Source of the DNA: Lonicera japonica
Lineage: Eukaryota; Streptophyta; Magnoliopsida; Dipsacales; Caprifoliaceae
Reading direction: 5' to 3'
DNA length: 64,000 nucleotides
Assembly (NCBI GenBank): GCA_021464415.1
Contig: CM038469.1
Coordinates: 18,557,901-18,621,900, forward strand
The first letter of the stretch is position 1; each line of letters starts with the position of its first letter. This document shows, piece after piece, positions 24,033 to 34,151 of this stretch. Position numbers and translations under genes: made by a program. The notes below the pieces were generated by a model. It was not told where the DNA came from and did no database searches. It worked only from the letters and a program-made list of their open reading frames with translations.

Positions 24033-24791
24033 CAATGTTGGGCGGGTTTCACTTCATGAAAAAGCTGGAAGTGGTTAAGGGAGAAGTGTGGAGGTGGAAC
24101 AAATCAGCATTTGGCGATTATTGGTTAGAAAATTTTGCAGTTATGCAGCGTATCGGGGATTTGGATAAAAGGGAAACAGAAGGAACTATTGATGAACAAG
24201 GGAGAAGCAAAAGAGGTCAACTGAGGAAAAAATTAAAGAAGATTCTAATCAAAGAAGAGGTGTTTTGGAACAAAAAAACTAGGGTACGGGGAGTTAAAGA
24301 GTGGGATAACAACTTTAACCTCTTCCACAGAATAGATAGTGGCCGAAAAATTAATAAAATGATTAACAAAATTGACTCGGTCAATGGTGCAGTGCTTTAA
24401 TTGGAAGAAGAAATGGGAAACGAAATTGTGAAGTTCTACGAGAATTTGTATAACCATCTAAATGATATGCTTCTCGGTATCGAAAGGTTAGAATGGGTGG
24501 AATTGGATGAACAAAACATAAATTGGCTGGAGCGACCTTTCGAAGAAGAAGAAATTAAAGCAGCACTTTTCTATTTGGATAGGAGTAAAGCGCCGGGCCC
24601 GAACGGGTTCACTATGGCTGCTCTCCAAAGTGGCTGGGATGGAATCAAGATGGATATTTTGGAAGTATTTGACGAGCTTTACCAAAACGGGGTGGTAAAT
24701 GCAAGAATGAACGCCACATATATTTGCTTGATTCCAAAGAAGCTACAGTCGATTTCAATTAAGGATTTTCGACCAATTAGCTTAGTACCAT
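23972..24791 (+). pseudogene. LINE ORF2, linker and reverse transcriptase N-part
   Basis: The frame continues with KLEVVKGEVWRWNKSAFG and VFWNKKTRVRGVKEWDNN (the usual K-x-R-W-x-x-x-GDxNTxFFH linker, degraded). A stop at 24398-24400 is followed by EEEEIKAALFYLDRSKAPGP and the reverse transcriptase blocks YICLIPKK and IKDFRPISLVP. The last codons at 24787-24791 meet the left edge of the LTR element. The frame resumes after 36185, see next part. Confidence 0.8.
24787..24791 (+). repeat. Target-site duplication ACCAT, left copy
   Basis: ACCAT flanks the 11.4-kb LTR element on both sides (24787-24791 and 36181-36185). With one copy removed, the reverse transcriptase reads ISLVP then SLYKVMAKVL without a break. 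Confidence 0.9.
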
Positions 24792-26622
24792 TATGCACAC
24801 CTTATTTTGCGACCATCACAAGAATCCCGATCTCTAAGAAAACAAGCACGCATGCATGCACGAGCATTCCTAGATGCATACATACCATATACATGTGATA
24901 CAGGTCAAAGAAGGAAGCCGAAATGACCTTCAGATGAGAAGTTACGAGAATTACCATAAACTGCCGAAATCAAAAACCATCAAAAACTCATGAAAACTTG
25001 TAAAAGGAGAGTTTCGCATTTCTGATCATCCTCAAACTTTGAGGGTTCTTAGAGACTACCGTAAGGAGTAGTATACTCAAAAATCAGCTCAATTCGAAGG
25101 CCAGATCTCCAAAAATTCAGAAAATTGGGAGTTCATTTCGGGTAATCAAATGGAGGCCTTCCCGAAGTTAAAGTGACTTCAAATTTCGTCAATATATAGG
25201 CCTTATCGTGGGGAAGAACATATCCAAAATTCATCTTCATCGGACTTGGGATCATTAAGAATTAATTCGTTTATCGTGCAATTCTAGTCGAAATGTCCTT
25301 CGTAGAAATTAGAGTAAATGGAGGCCTTTCCCATTTCTAATCGACGTCAAATTTGTAAAATCGCTAGAAAACATTTGGAGGGAAAACATATCCAAAATTT
25401 AGGAAAATCTAACGGCTAGAAGTTCAATTTTCGAGGTTGTTGTACGCAAGTATGTTTCTTGCGTGGGAAAAATTCTTTGTAGAAATATGAGGAGACCAAG
25501 TCGCTCCCAAACTCCGATAGTCTCCAATTTATTATAGGATCTAGAAGACTTTTAGTGCAAATACATATCCAAAAATCAACATCATCCAACGATTATAACT
25601 TGACTTTTTGTACAAACAAGTGACATTGTCTACAACAAGTACCTTTCTTACGCGGAAACAAACTCTTCGTACCAATGAAAGCAAAAAGAGTCCTTCCCGA
25701 ACTCTGATCGACCTAAAATTTTGATACGATTTATAAGGCTTCTATTCCCAACACATATCCAAAAATTAGCATGATCCAACGGTGGTAAGGCTTCCGGTTA
25801 AGCTCCAAGAATCCTGGTTGCGAATCTCTTTTATTGCTCTCCAAGCATTTTGCAACTATAAATAGACCCCTAGCCCTCCATTCATATTTTTTATCAATAA
25901 TCAAAGGGATTTCGTGGTACACATCAAGAGACCCTTATTCTCTCCCTCCAAGGGGGCTCAAGTTTAATTTTCTCTCTCTTCTTTTATTTATTTGTCAGTT
26001 TTATAATTCATACTTTTATCTACATAATTTATATCACTTTATAGCTTTTCAAACCCTTTTTCAAATTGTTTTTTAAAACCAAAGGCGTATAACAAACCCT
26101 AATCCAATTCCAAAATGGTATTATTACTTTCTTAGTTTTTCAAAAGCTCGGATTAGCAACATTGTTATACAAAAGAATCGATAATCGCTATATATTCAAT
26201 CTAACTCATAGATTACGGTGTATATGTGATAAATACTTGATTATGAGTGAGTGCACTAGTGCCATCTATACCGATTTAATCAATAGACTATGGTATACGA
26301 TTGGTCAATTTGCCTCGTATCATATCAAGTATAAGATTCCACATCGAATCAGTTTTCGAAAAGCCTAATGCTTTACAAAATCACTTGTTTCATTGCAATT
26401 ACTATTATCAAATTCTCTTTTTCAAATCACATACACTTATCTCCAAAATCCTTGGCGAACTACGAAACACATTGTTTTCATCCCATCCCCAAAATTTCGG
26501 TTTCTAAACCAAGTACAAAACGCTGAAAAACAATAGCAATAGCATGTAAGAACTAATTATAACATGCGCATATCCTACTTAAGAGACCGAAAGGGCAAAT
26601 TGGGTGCCTAACACTTTCCTGA

Positions 26623-27449
26623 TGTAACGACCCGGTCGCACCTCAGTACGATATTGTCCGCTCTGGGTAGCGTCCTAGACAGGCCTCAGCCCCAGGACAT
26701 CTACCCTCACGGCTTTGTTTTTGGGAGCTCACGACCAGCTTCTCACCCATCCCTGGATTTCTCTGGTCCAAGCACGCTTAACTTCGGAGTTCTCATGGGA
26801 TCCGAAGCCAGTGAGCTACCCAAAAGGCCTCGTACTTAATTAGCGACCATATCTTACTTATATGGGTCTCCAAGGATCCCCCAACTTCCGGTGTGGGATG
26901 CCCCCTTTGAGCTACCATTCCTCCACACAAGGAGTACTCATCGCTCGAGCTACCATTCCTCCACACAAGGGAGTACTCATCACTCAGGGCGTCACATCCT
27001 TCCCCCCAAGGGAATCGACGTCCTCGTCGACACACCGTACTCTGTGGGGTCCGCTCTGATACCATTTGTAACGACTCGGTCGCACCTCAGTACGATATTG
27101 TCCGCTCTGGGTAGCGTCCTAGACAGGCCTCAGCCCCAGGACATCTACCCTCACGGCTTTGTTTTTGGGAGCTCACGACCAGCTTCCCAGGGGGTCACCC
27201 ATCCCTGGATTTCTCTGGTCCAAGCACGCTTAACTTCGGAGTTCTCATGGGATCCGAAGCCAGTGAGCTACCCAAAAGGCCTCGTACTTAATTAGCGACC
27301 ATATCTTACTTATATGGGTCTCCAAGGATCCCCCAACTTCCAGTGTGGGATGCCCCATTTGAGCTACCATTCCTCCACACAAGGGAGTACTCATCGCTCG
27401 AGCTACCATTCCTCCACACAAGGGAGTACTCATCACTCAGGGCGTCACA
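26623..27449 (-). mobile_element. Cassandra TRIM retrotransposon, complete, 827 bp
   Basis: Two LTRs (26623-26996, 374 bp; 27067-27449, 383 bp) enclose a 70-bp interior. Read on the minus strand, the interior starts AATGGTATCAGAGCGG (initiator tRNA-Met primer site) and ends GGGGGGGAAGGA, a polypurine tract touching the second LTR. Both LTRs hold a 5S rRNA-like region, with AAGTTAAGCGTGCTTGG (A box) and GGATGGGTGACC (C box) in the second LTR. This is the hallmark of the Cassandra family, which encodes no protein. The flanks are CCTGA on both sides (26618-26622 and 27450-27454). The two LTRs differ mainly by a 9-bp deletion inside the 5S part of the first. Confidence 0.93.
27181..27285 (-). ncRNA. 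5S rRNA-like promoter region in a Cassandra LTR
   Basis: On the minus strand this holds GGATCCCATGAGAACTCCGA, then AAGTTAAGCGTGCTTGG, then GGGATGGGTGACCCCCTGGG, matching the 3' two thirds of plant 5S rRNA with its internal RNA polymerase III boxes. The second copy at about 26732-26825 has lost CCCAGGGGG, which removes part of the C-box side. It is a derived sequence, not a 5S gene. Confidence 0.85.
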
Positions 27450-27669
27450 CCTGATTAGTAACTTAATCCCCGAATCTTCGAATCAACTGGTTTTGCATAC
27501 ATTGTTTATAAGAGGATATTTAGTCCATAAATACGTCTCTTTTACACAAACCTTTTTGTTTGTTTAGTAAAATAAACTTGCAACTCTTACTCTTTTCAAA
27601 ACCCGATTTTCAAAGCAACGGAATCGCCGCCTACGAAGACTCAGGCATCGAGAACGCTGGTTCTCACAG

Positions 27670-27687
27670 TGGTGACTCTGCTGGGGA
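27670..27687 (+). other. Primer-binding site of the 11.4-kb element
   Basis: TGGTGACTCTGCTGGGGA, one base after the LTR end. It matches the site in the minus-strand relative at 3461-3479 apart from a few bases. Confidence 0.7.
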
Positions 27688-28816
27688 TATCTTAAGAAGA
27701 TTAAACTCTAAACAAAAGCATAATATGCGTGGATAATCTTTTCTGTTTGCCTGTTTTTTTTCGGCCTTAATTTTAGGATAACATAGATGCGATTTAGGTG
27801 GATACCCTGATTCTTTTTTTGTTTGTAATAATTGTTTGATGAAAATCTTTTCATAAATAAAATTTGAAAGTACTCGAACAAACCCTAAAGCGCTTATCAT
27901 AATGTACCTCCATAATTGTTATTTTGCACGCACCTACTACCATCATGCATTATCGCGAGTGTGAATTTACCCTATCAATCTCAAGACCAGAGTCGTGACT
28001 AGGCCGTGGACTTGCGGGTCTACACTAGCCAAAAGTGTCTGGGACCACTCTCCTTAGCCAAGTACCAAACTGAGGTATATTGAGTGACGAGAACACTCAC
28101 GTACCTAGAATTTATATCAAAAGGTCCTTGCACGTACTCGCCTTTGGGGTATATAACATGACCTAGCCAAATAGGAATGAGCCTAAACCTTACCCTTTTA
28201 AACCACTCTTGCATATAGGATGCGTCAGCCTAGTACACTTGAATTTCTGCATGTTTTCTTGACCATTAGTCGTGAGATTAATGAACAAAAGGCCTTGTCA
28301 TACATACCAACTCTTGGTTTGGCAAGTATGGCCCATGGCTATCCAACCTCGCCCGTAGAAATTCCTTACTAACAATCATTAATGAGAATTTCCCTGTCAC
28401 TATTTCCATGAAAAGCAACTCTAAGAGGAAAGAACTTCTCGATTTTCCAAAATATGTTTTCTAAAAATGATTTGTTTCCCAAAACAAGTTTTCGAAATGA
28501 TTTTTAAAATCGGAGGGTTAAAAGGGCACCCCAGGAATGCATACTCTCACCCTAAATTTATCTACGGGGCTCTCAAGTTATTGTTGTCGGTCTGTTTTCG
28601 CCTAGTCACCAAAAAGTGGTTTTCAATTTTTTTTCTTGTCGAGTCATAGTTTTCCGAAAATTATGCAACTCATGGAAAAATATTCATTTCCTGGTCAATC
28701 CCCGATTTCTTTCTCCCCATTCTTCACCACACTCTGATTATCTACTATTAGCACTGGTTGGCTAGGCTCTTAAAGATCAAACCAGACGACTCACAAGATC
28801 AGACTCACCACTGATC
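27688..28816 (+). other. Leader of the 11.4-kb element
   Basis: About 1.1 kb without a reading frame of note. About 27945-28225 is similar to the leader of the related element at 2940-3205 (reverse complement). Confidence 0.6.
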
Positions 28817-29053
28817 ATGCCTCCTCGTTGCAACACCAAGCTACCACTTGATGAAACCGGGGTTGACAATACTAAGGGTAATTATGGTGAAGCTTCTCAT
28901 GCAGCGGATCTGCCACTGGGTCCTATTCTCCCGCAAACTGAGGGTGGTACCTTAACCTTCGAACATCTTTACCATTTAATCCAGGACCTGACCCAGTCTG
29001 TAGCCATCATGAAGAATCACCAAGTAGCTACCCAACCCCGTCTTGAGCCCTAA
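28817..29053 (+). pseudogene. gag start, truncated
   Basis: Opens MPPRCNTKLPLDETG, a common start of plant gypsy gag proteins, with helix FEHLYHLIQDLTQSVAIMK at residues 49-68, and stops after 78 codons. In-frame coding-like sequence goes on with further stops to about 29270. No capsid core or zinc knuckle is left. Confidence 0.5.
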
Positions 29054-29326
29054 TTACTACCAGAACACTTGCTGAACCAAACCAACTCAATCCAAATCCA
29101 TACCCAGCTGAAGGCAACCAAACCCGAGACCCAATAGTTCCACTTAATATTCTCTAACACATTCTCCCAATTCATGCCAACATCAACCACCCACTTCTTG
29201 TGGCCTCTGCCAACATCATTGTCCCATCGGCGCAAGATCCCGAAACCACCTGGTTGAACCCTGAACATAACCAACCCATTCAAAACCATAATCCTCAAGC
29301 CATCCTTAATGACTACCCTTACTATC

Positions 29327-29530
29327 ATCATTCGCGCACATTAAAGGTGTCGAGGGTACATACACTGAGGGTATCGACAAGAAGACCCAAACAGCTCTCC
29401 AAAGACTAACCTATCCATTCATCATTTGCACACATTAAGGGTGTCGAGGGTAGATACACTAAGGGTGCGAATAAAAAGGCCCGAACAGCTCCTCCAAGAC
29501 TAGCTTCTCCATTTATCATTCGCACTGAGG
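29327..29530 (+). repeat. Two-copy tandem duplication, unit about 94 bp
   Basis: A segment with CACATTAA(A/G)GGTGTCGAGGGTA and CAGCTC...CCAAGACTA occurs twice in a row, then starts a third time. It lies in the gag remnant just left of the solo LTR. Confidence 0.6.
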
Positions 29531-29568
29531 GTGACTTAACCCACACCATCACAACCCCATGGTCGTCC

Positions 29569-31186
29569 TGTTGACCTTGAAGGTCTTAATCTTATTTTGA
29601 TAATAACAATAAATCAATCATGTGTAATTTAACATGTTCTTAATATAATATTATAGATTTCTTATTTGGAAAATCAAGAATAGCATGATTGCTCAAAGGA
29701 AGTTTGACAAGGATCATTCAATCAATATCCGATCTAGTCAACGAAGCATTGGACTAAAACCGATCTATCCGAATCAAGATCATTCTTCTACAAGCGTTGG
29801 ACAAGACAAGAAGATCAATCTCATCACTCACAAGCTAGCAATGCAAATCTATGAAGCACAAAGATCAAGAATCATATGCAAAAGCTTCAAGGGAAAAGCT
29901 TCAAGTGAAGAATCAATTTGAAAAAACAAATCGAAGCATTCGAAGACTCGCCTATTCGGTAATTGAGTGTTTGCTTAGGATTAATGTAAAGTTTCTTAAT
30001 TGATTGATAATATAGATCAAACATAAACTTGCATCATTGTTAGATTGATCAAAACCAAGTTTGAATCAAAATTATTTCAAAACATCATTCTTGCAAAAAC
30101 CGGTTTTGAAATAAATTCACTATAAATTCATATGAATGAATTTTGATACAAAAACATATTTGGGAGTCTTAGAAACTTATTTGGAACACTCCCCAAGCAT
30201 TAAAATCAATTTTGGAGTCATATTGCAAAAGTTGGAAAAATTGCACAAAACCTCCACCCACCAGAAGCATGTAGTCGACTACATGATTAATGGGTGAGTA
30301 GACTACATTACTGTTGAAGGCCATGTAGTCGACTACATGGGCATCAGTGTAGTCGACTACACTGCCAGAATATAGCCGTTGGAACTTTGTTAAATGTGCA
30401 ATTTTGTCCCATAAACTATTGAATCCACCTCAAACGGCTATATCACTTTTGGGACTATAAATATGACTTCCAAGACTTATTCTAAACACCTTGAATCATT
30501 CATATAATCTATTCTTCATCTATCTTCATTATTCAAAGATTCAAGAAATTATTTTTGATCAATCATTCATCTTTTGAGCTATATCATCTTGATCAAATAA
30601 GACAACTCTAGTGTGAGCTTCAAATTGTATTCTTTATACACTTGAGAGAGTTATTGTAAATTGGTGAGAATCACCAAACAATTTAGTATTCAAATTGTGA
30701 GAGGTAAATCTCATAGGAAAAACAAGAAGGTAAATTCTTGTTTAGAAATTGTGAAAGGTAAATTTCACAAGGTTAGCAAGAGGGTATCTTGTGAGAGTAT
30801 TGTGGTGTAGCAATACTTGTAGAGTGTGTGAGACAACACTTGTAGAGGTTTGATCTTCACCCGTAAGGAGATTGATTTTAGTGGAAATTCTCGGGGAACT
30901 AACCGAGCGCGGACTTGGTTTGGTAAACCAAAACCGTGTGGACAAAAAGCCTTGGACTTCAAATCGGTTCAATCTTTCTAACTCAATCTCTTTATTATTG
31001 ATTGTTTAAATTATTTGAGATTGCTTAATTATTTGCTCTTGTGCTTGATTGTTCATTTGCTTGCATTCCTTGATAATTTGTTTTGTAAATTTGTTTTACT
31101 TAAACATTGTTAGAAAAGTTTTTAAATTCCGCATTAAGTTTTAAAAACCCTATTCACCCCCCTCTAGGGTTGAAATCCGACCAACA
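29569..31186 (+). mobile_element. Solo LTR, probably Ty1-copia type, with exact target duplication
   Basis: Starts TGTTGACCTTGAAGG and ends CCGACCAACA, with terminal inverted TGTTG/CAACA. It is flanked by CGTCC at 29564-29568 and 31187-31191. The CACCCCCCTCTAGGG block near the end is usual in several plant copia LTRs; the class is inferred from this. A TATA-like GACTATAAATATG lies near 30456. It carries AGTCGACT palindromes at 30268-30364. A solo LTR arises when recombination between two LTRs removes the interior. Confidence 0.85.
30268..30364. repeat. Three perfect AGTCGACT-core palindromes, and one decayed copy
   Basis: CATGTAGTCGACTACATG (30268-30285), CCATGTAGTCGACTACATGG (30321-30340) and CAGTGTAGTCGACTACACTG (30345-30364) are perfect dyads of 18, 20 and 20 bp. 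A decayed unit GAGTAGACTAC lies between the first two. The arms change from ATG to GTG without loss of pairing. Confidence 0.9.
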
Positions 31187-31794
31187 CGTCCTATCAGCAT
31201 AATCAGAAATTCTTCATCTGAAGAATATCGGTAATTCTCATGAGACTGAGGGTAAGAGAAAAAAGCAGCAATGCACACGGACTCGGATGAGCTCATAGAT
31301 AATCAAGAGGAAGAGAGCAACTTGTTAAGATGAAAGAATGACGCAAGATTAGGAAAATCCCAAGACAAAAGCACTTTATTTCTCTTGTCATCGCACACTC
31401 ACTAAATTAACCGAAAATTAATATTTGCTTTTTCAGTGTTACTATATTCTCAAAAAATGGTCGTTCTTGCATGCATACATCTGCACTTAGATAATTTCAA
31501 GTAGTGTAACATACTTCATAAATCAAACAATGCAAGACTCGCGACTTTTTTCAAAATTAAGTTTTTAAAACATGGTGCGATGATTTAAGAAGTATACAAA
31601 TACTTGAAATTTAGGAAAGCATGGCATTTAGCATACACATGAACACTTGCATAGTGTATCGCACAACAGATAAGCATTCGGCTCCATGACCTACCAGACA
31701 GGCTTCACTACCGCATCCGAGTGTATACCTCGATGATTAGTTACACCACCATCATAACGCCAAATCAGCGCACTCTCGATCATCACAATAAGAT

Positions 31795-32125
31795 CACTTC
31801 ATAAGCCCTCCCAGAGTGGCAAAACATAATCACATGTCCTCCTAGAGAGTCAAATCACTTTACAAGCCCTCCTAGAGAGGCAAATAACATCATATTTCCT
31901 CCTAGAGAGTCGGATCACATTAAAATTCCTTCCAAATAGTCAAATAACTTCACAAGCCCTCCTAGAGAGGCAAATCACATCATAATTCCTCCCAGAGAGT
32001 TGAATTACATCACAATTCCTCCCAGAAAGTCGAATCACCTCATAATTCCTCCCAGAAAGTCGAATTACATCACATTTCCTCCAAGAGAGTCAAATCACCT
32101 CATAATTTCTCCCAGAGAGTTGAAT
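31795..32125 (+). repeat. 30-bp tandem repeat field
   Basis: About ten diverged copies of a unit such as TCCTCCCAGAGAGTCGAATC followed by ACATCACAAT, inside the 11.4-kb element between gag and the 3' LTR. Confidence 0.8.
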
Positions 32126-32129
32126 CATA

Positions 32130-32330
32130 TATAGAACCTAAAGCCCTTTCTACAGGCAAATCCCAAGCCCTTTTTGCAGGCACCATTCCAAAGCCCTTTC
32201 TACAAGCAAATCCAAGCCCTTTCTACAGGCACGAGCTAAAGCCCTTTCCACAAGCCAATCCCTTTCTACATCACATATAAAAACCCTTTCTTCAGTAAAC
32301 CCATACCCTCTCCACAAACCAAAAAAAACC
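32130..32330 (+). repeat. Tandem repeat field, unit about 25 bp
   Basis: Six or so copies of AAGCCCTTTCTACAGGCAAA-type units, directly after the 30-bp field, fading into CCCTTTC pieces. Confidence 0.75.
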
Positions 32331-33400
32331 CCTTCTAAAGAAATATAAGAAAAAGTTAAAGAGAGAAAGATTGAAAGCTTATAATTGATACGCGGGGAAC
32401 AAACCCCATAAAAAGGGCTTTTGGCCTAGCTTCTTTTATTCTAAGAAGTTTTCAACATACGCTTTCAAAGGTTCTCAAGCCGAAAATCACAAACACAGCA
32501 CGACAATGTCAAATACAAACTTCTAAAGCAAACATTCTCAAATCCAAGGATGATGATGCTCAGAAAACCTGACAAAGTGAGAAGGAATAAAGTGGGTACA
32601 AGAAAAAATTGAAAGAGTAGAAAAGAGGATAAATCCCACAGTGCCAAAAGAATATTGAAAAAATAGAAAAGGAAAAGATAGCAGCGAGAGCCACACCAAG
32701 AATGACAACTATGCCAAAAGGCCTAACGCTACGTCTTGGGTGAGGAAGGCTACTGAACATGCAAAAAAAAAATAAGCTGCATCAAAAAAGCTTTCAAATA
32801 ATTAAGGAGGAATAAGGGCATTGAAAAACAAAAAACGATGCAGGCATAAAAGAAAATTCTCCTCTTACGAAGTCAGAAAATAATAAGCATAATCGTACCC
32901 CAGTGACACAAAAAAAATGCCACAGAAGTAAAGCAAAAGGCAAAGTCCAAAACTCATGCACGAGGTTCGAGAATTGAGAGAACATGACTCGATCCTTTCT
33001 CAAGAAGAAAAAAACCAGCCAAAAGTTCTTATTTTCAAAAAAAAAGATCACACCAAAACTTTCTCTCTTTATCATCAACCCTCGCATCAGTCCTTATCCA
33101 AGCTGGTAGGAGTTACCTCCCCAACAGCTCATCAAGCTGCAGCCTTTATCCTAGCCAGTAGGAATTCTCATTTCCTTAGCAGACCATCAACCATTATATC
33201 ATAAATAGATCACCAACCTTTCCTAACTAGAATAGTGTTTCCAGCAGACCATGAATCATCATATCCCCAGCCCCAGCAGACCATCTATTGTAACCTCTCA
33301 AACCATAGCAATGTCTCCAGCAGACCATCAACCATCACATCCCCACCAGACCACCTGCCCTCACCCTTTCAAGCTAATTGATTTAGAGTTGTTAATGAAA
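32331..33400 (+). other. Non-coding 3' interior of the LTR element
   Basis: A-rich sequence with short frames only. At 33090-33365 a looser repetition of CCAGCAGACCATCAACCAT-like units appears. No protein domain recognised. Confidence 0.45.
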
Positions 33401-33872
33401 TCATTCCTGCCTGTGAGAGTATATCCTTGCCTGTGGGAGTACAAAACCTTCCCTGCCTATGAGAATTCAAAATTATCCCTGCCTGTGAGAATACAAAACA
33501 TTCCCTGCCTGCGAAAATTCAAAATTAACCCTGCCCGTGAGAGTACAAATCATTCCCTGCCTATGGAAATTCAAAATCATCCATACCTGTGGGAGTACAT
33601 CCTTGCCTGTGGGAGTACAAAACATTCTCTGCCTGTGAGAATTCAAAATCATCCTTACCTATGGGAGTACAAAACCTTCTCTGCCTGTGGGAATTCAAAA
33701 TCATCCCTGCTTGTGGGAGTACAAAACCTTCCCTGCTTGTGGAAATTCAAAATCATCCCTGCCTATGAAAGTACATCCCTGCCTGTGGGAGTACAAAATC
33801 TTCCCTGCATGTGGGAGTACAAAACCTTCCCTACCTGTGGGAATTCAAAACCATCCCTGCCCATGGGAATAT
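33400..33872 (+). repeat. 26-bp tandem array with 52-bp higher-order pattern
   Basis: About 18 units. Two variants largely alternate: CCCTGCCTGTGGGAGTACAA-AACCTT and CCCTGCCTGTGGGAATTCAA-AATCAT (hyphen marks a break in writing only). A 208-codon frame (33251-33877) runs through it, but only because few stop codons occur in the unit; three units make 26 codons. I treat it as a satellite-like field, not a gene. Confidence 0.85.
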
Positions 33873-34151
33873 GTTAGTTTGAGAGAGAATCATTGACAAG
33901 AGCCATCCCTACCAGTGAGAATACAGAAGCTCAACAGCCAAGTCAAAATCAGAGTAAAGAACATGACATGTCCCGAACAGCCTAAAAATTGCCCATCCAT
34001 CCCCGGTGGAAATAAACAGTAGTGCACGACATCATTTGCATGGCATCGTTTCCAAAATAGCACATAGGATTCATGCGAGTGCTGCAAAATAATGCGTTCT
34101 CGTTATCGACTTAGTTTCTTTACTTCACAAAGAACCCAGACCGAGAGGGTC

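Larger units (their letters stand above)
24792..27668 (+). repeat. 5' LTR of the 11.4-kb element
   Basis: Begins TATGCACACC (3' LTR: TGTGAACACC) and ends GTTCTCACA. About four diverged subunits around ATATCCAAAA...ATCCAACG recur near 25219, 25388, 25565 and 25755, about 170-190 bp apart. A TATA-like CAACTATAAATAG lies at about 25853. The Cassandra insertion splits the copy at 26623. Confidence 0.85.

Noticed and set aside
26654..27295. Open frames of 60-134 codons in 26654-27295
   Set aside because: They fall in the Cassandra TRIM, which is non-coding; the frames are by-products of its GC-rich 5S-like part.
33400..33872. CRISPR-like look of the 26-bp array
   Set aside because: Units touch each other with no unique spacers, and the DNA is plant nuclear.
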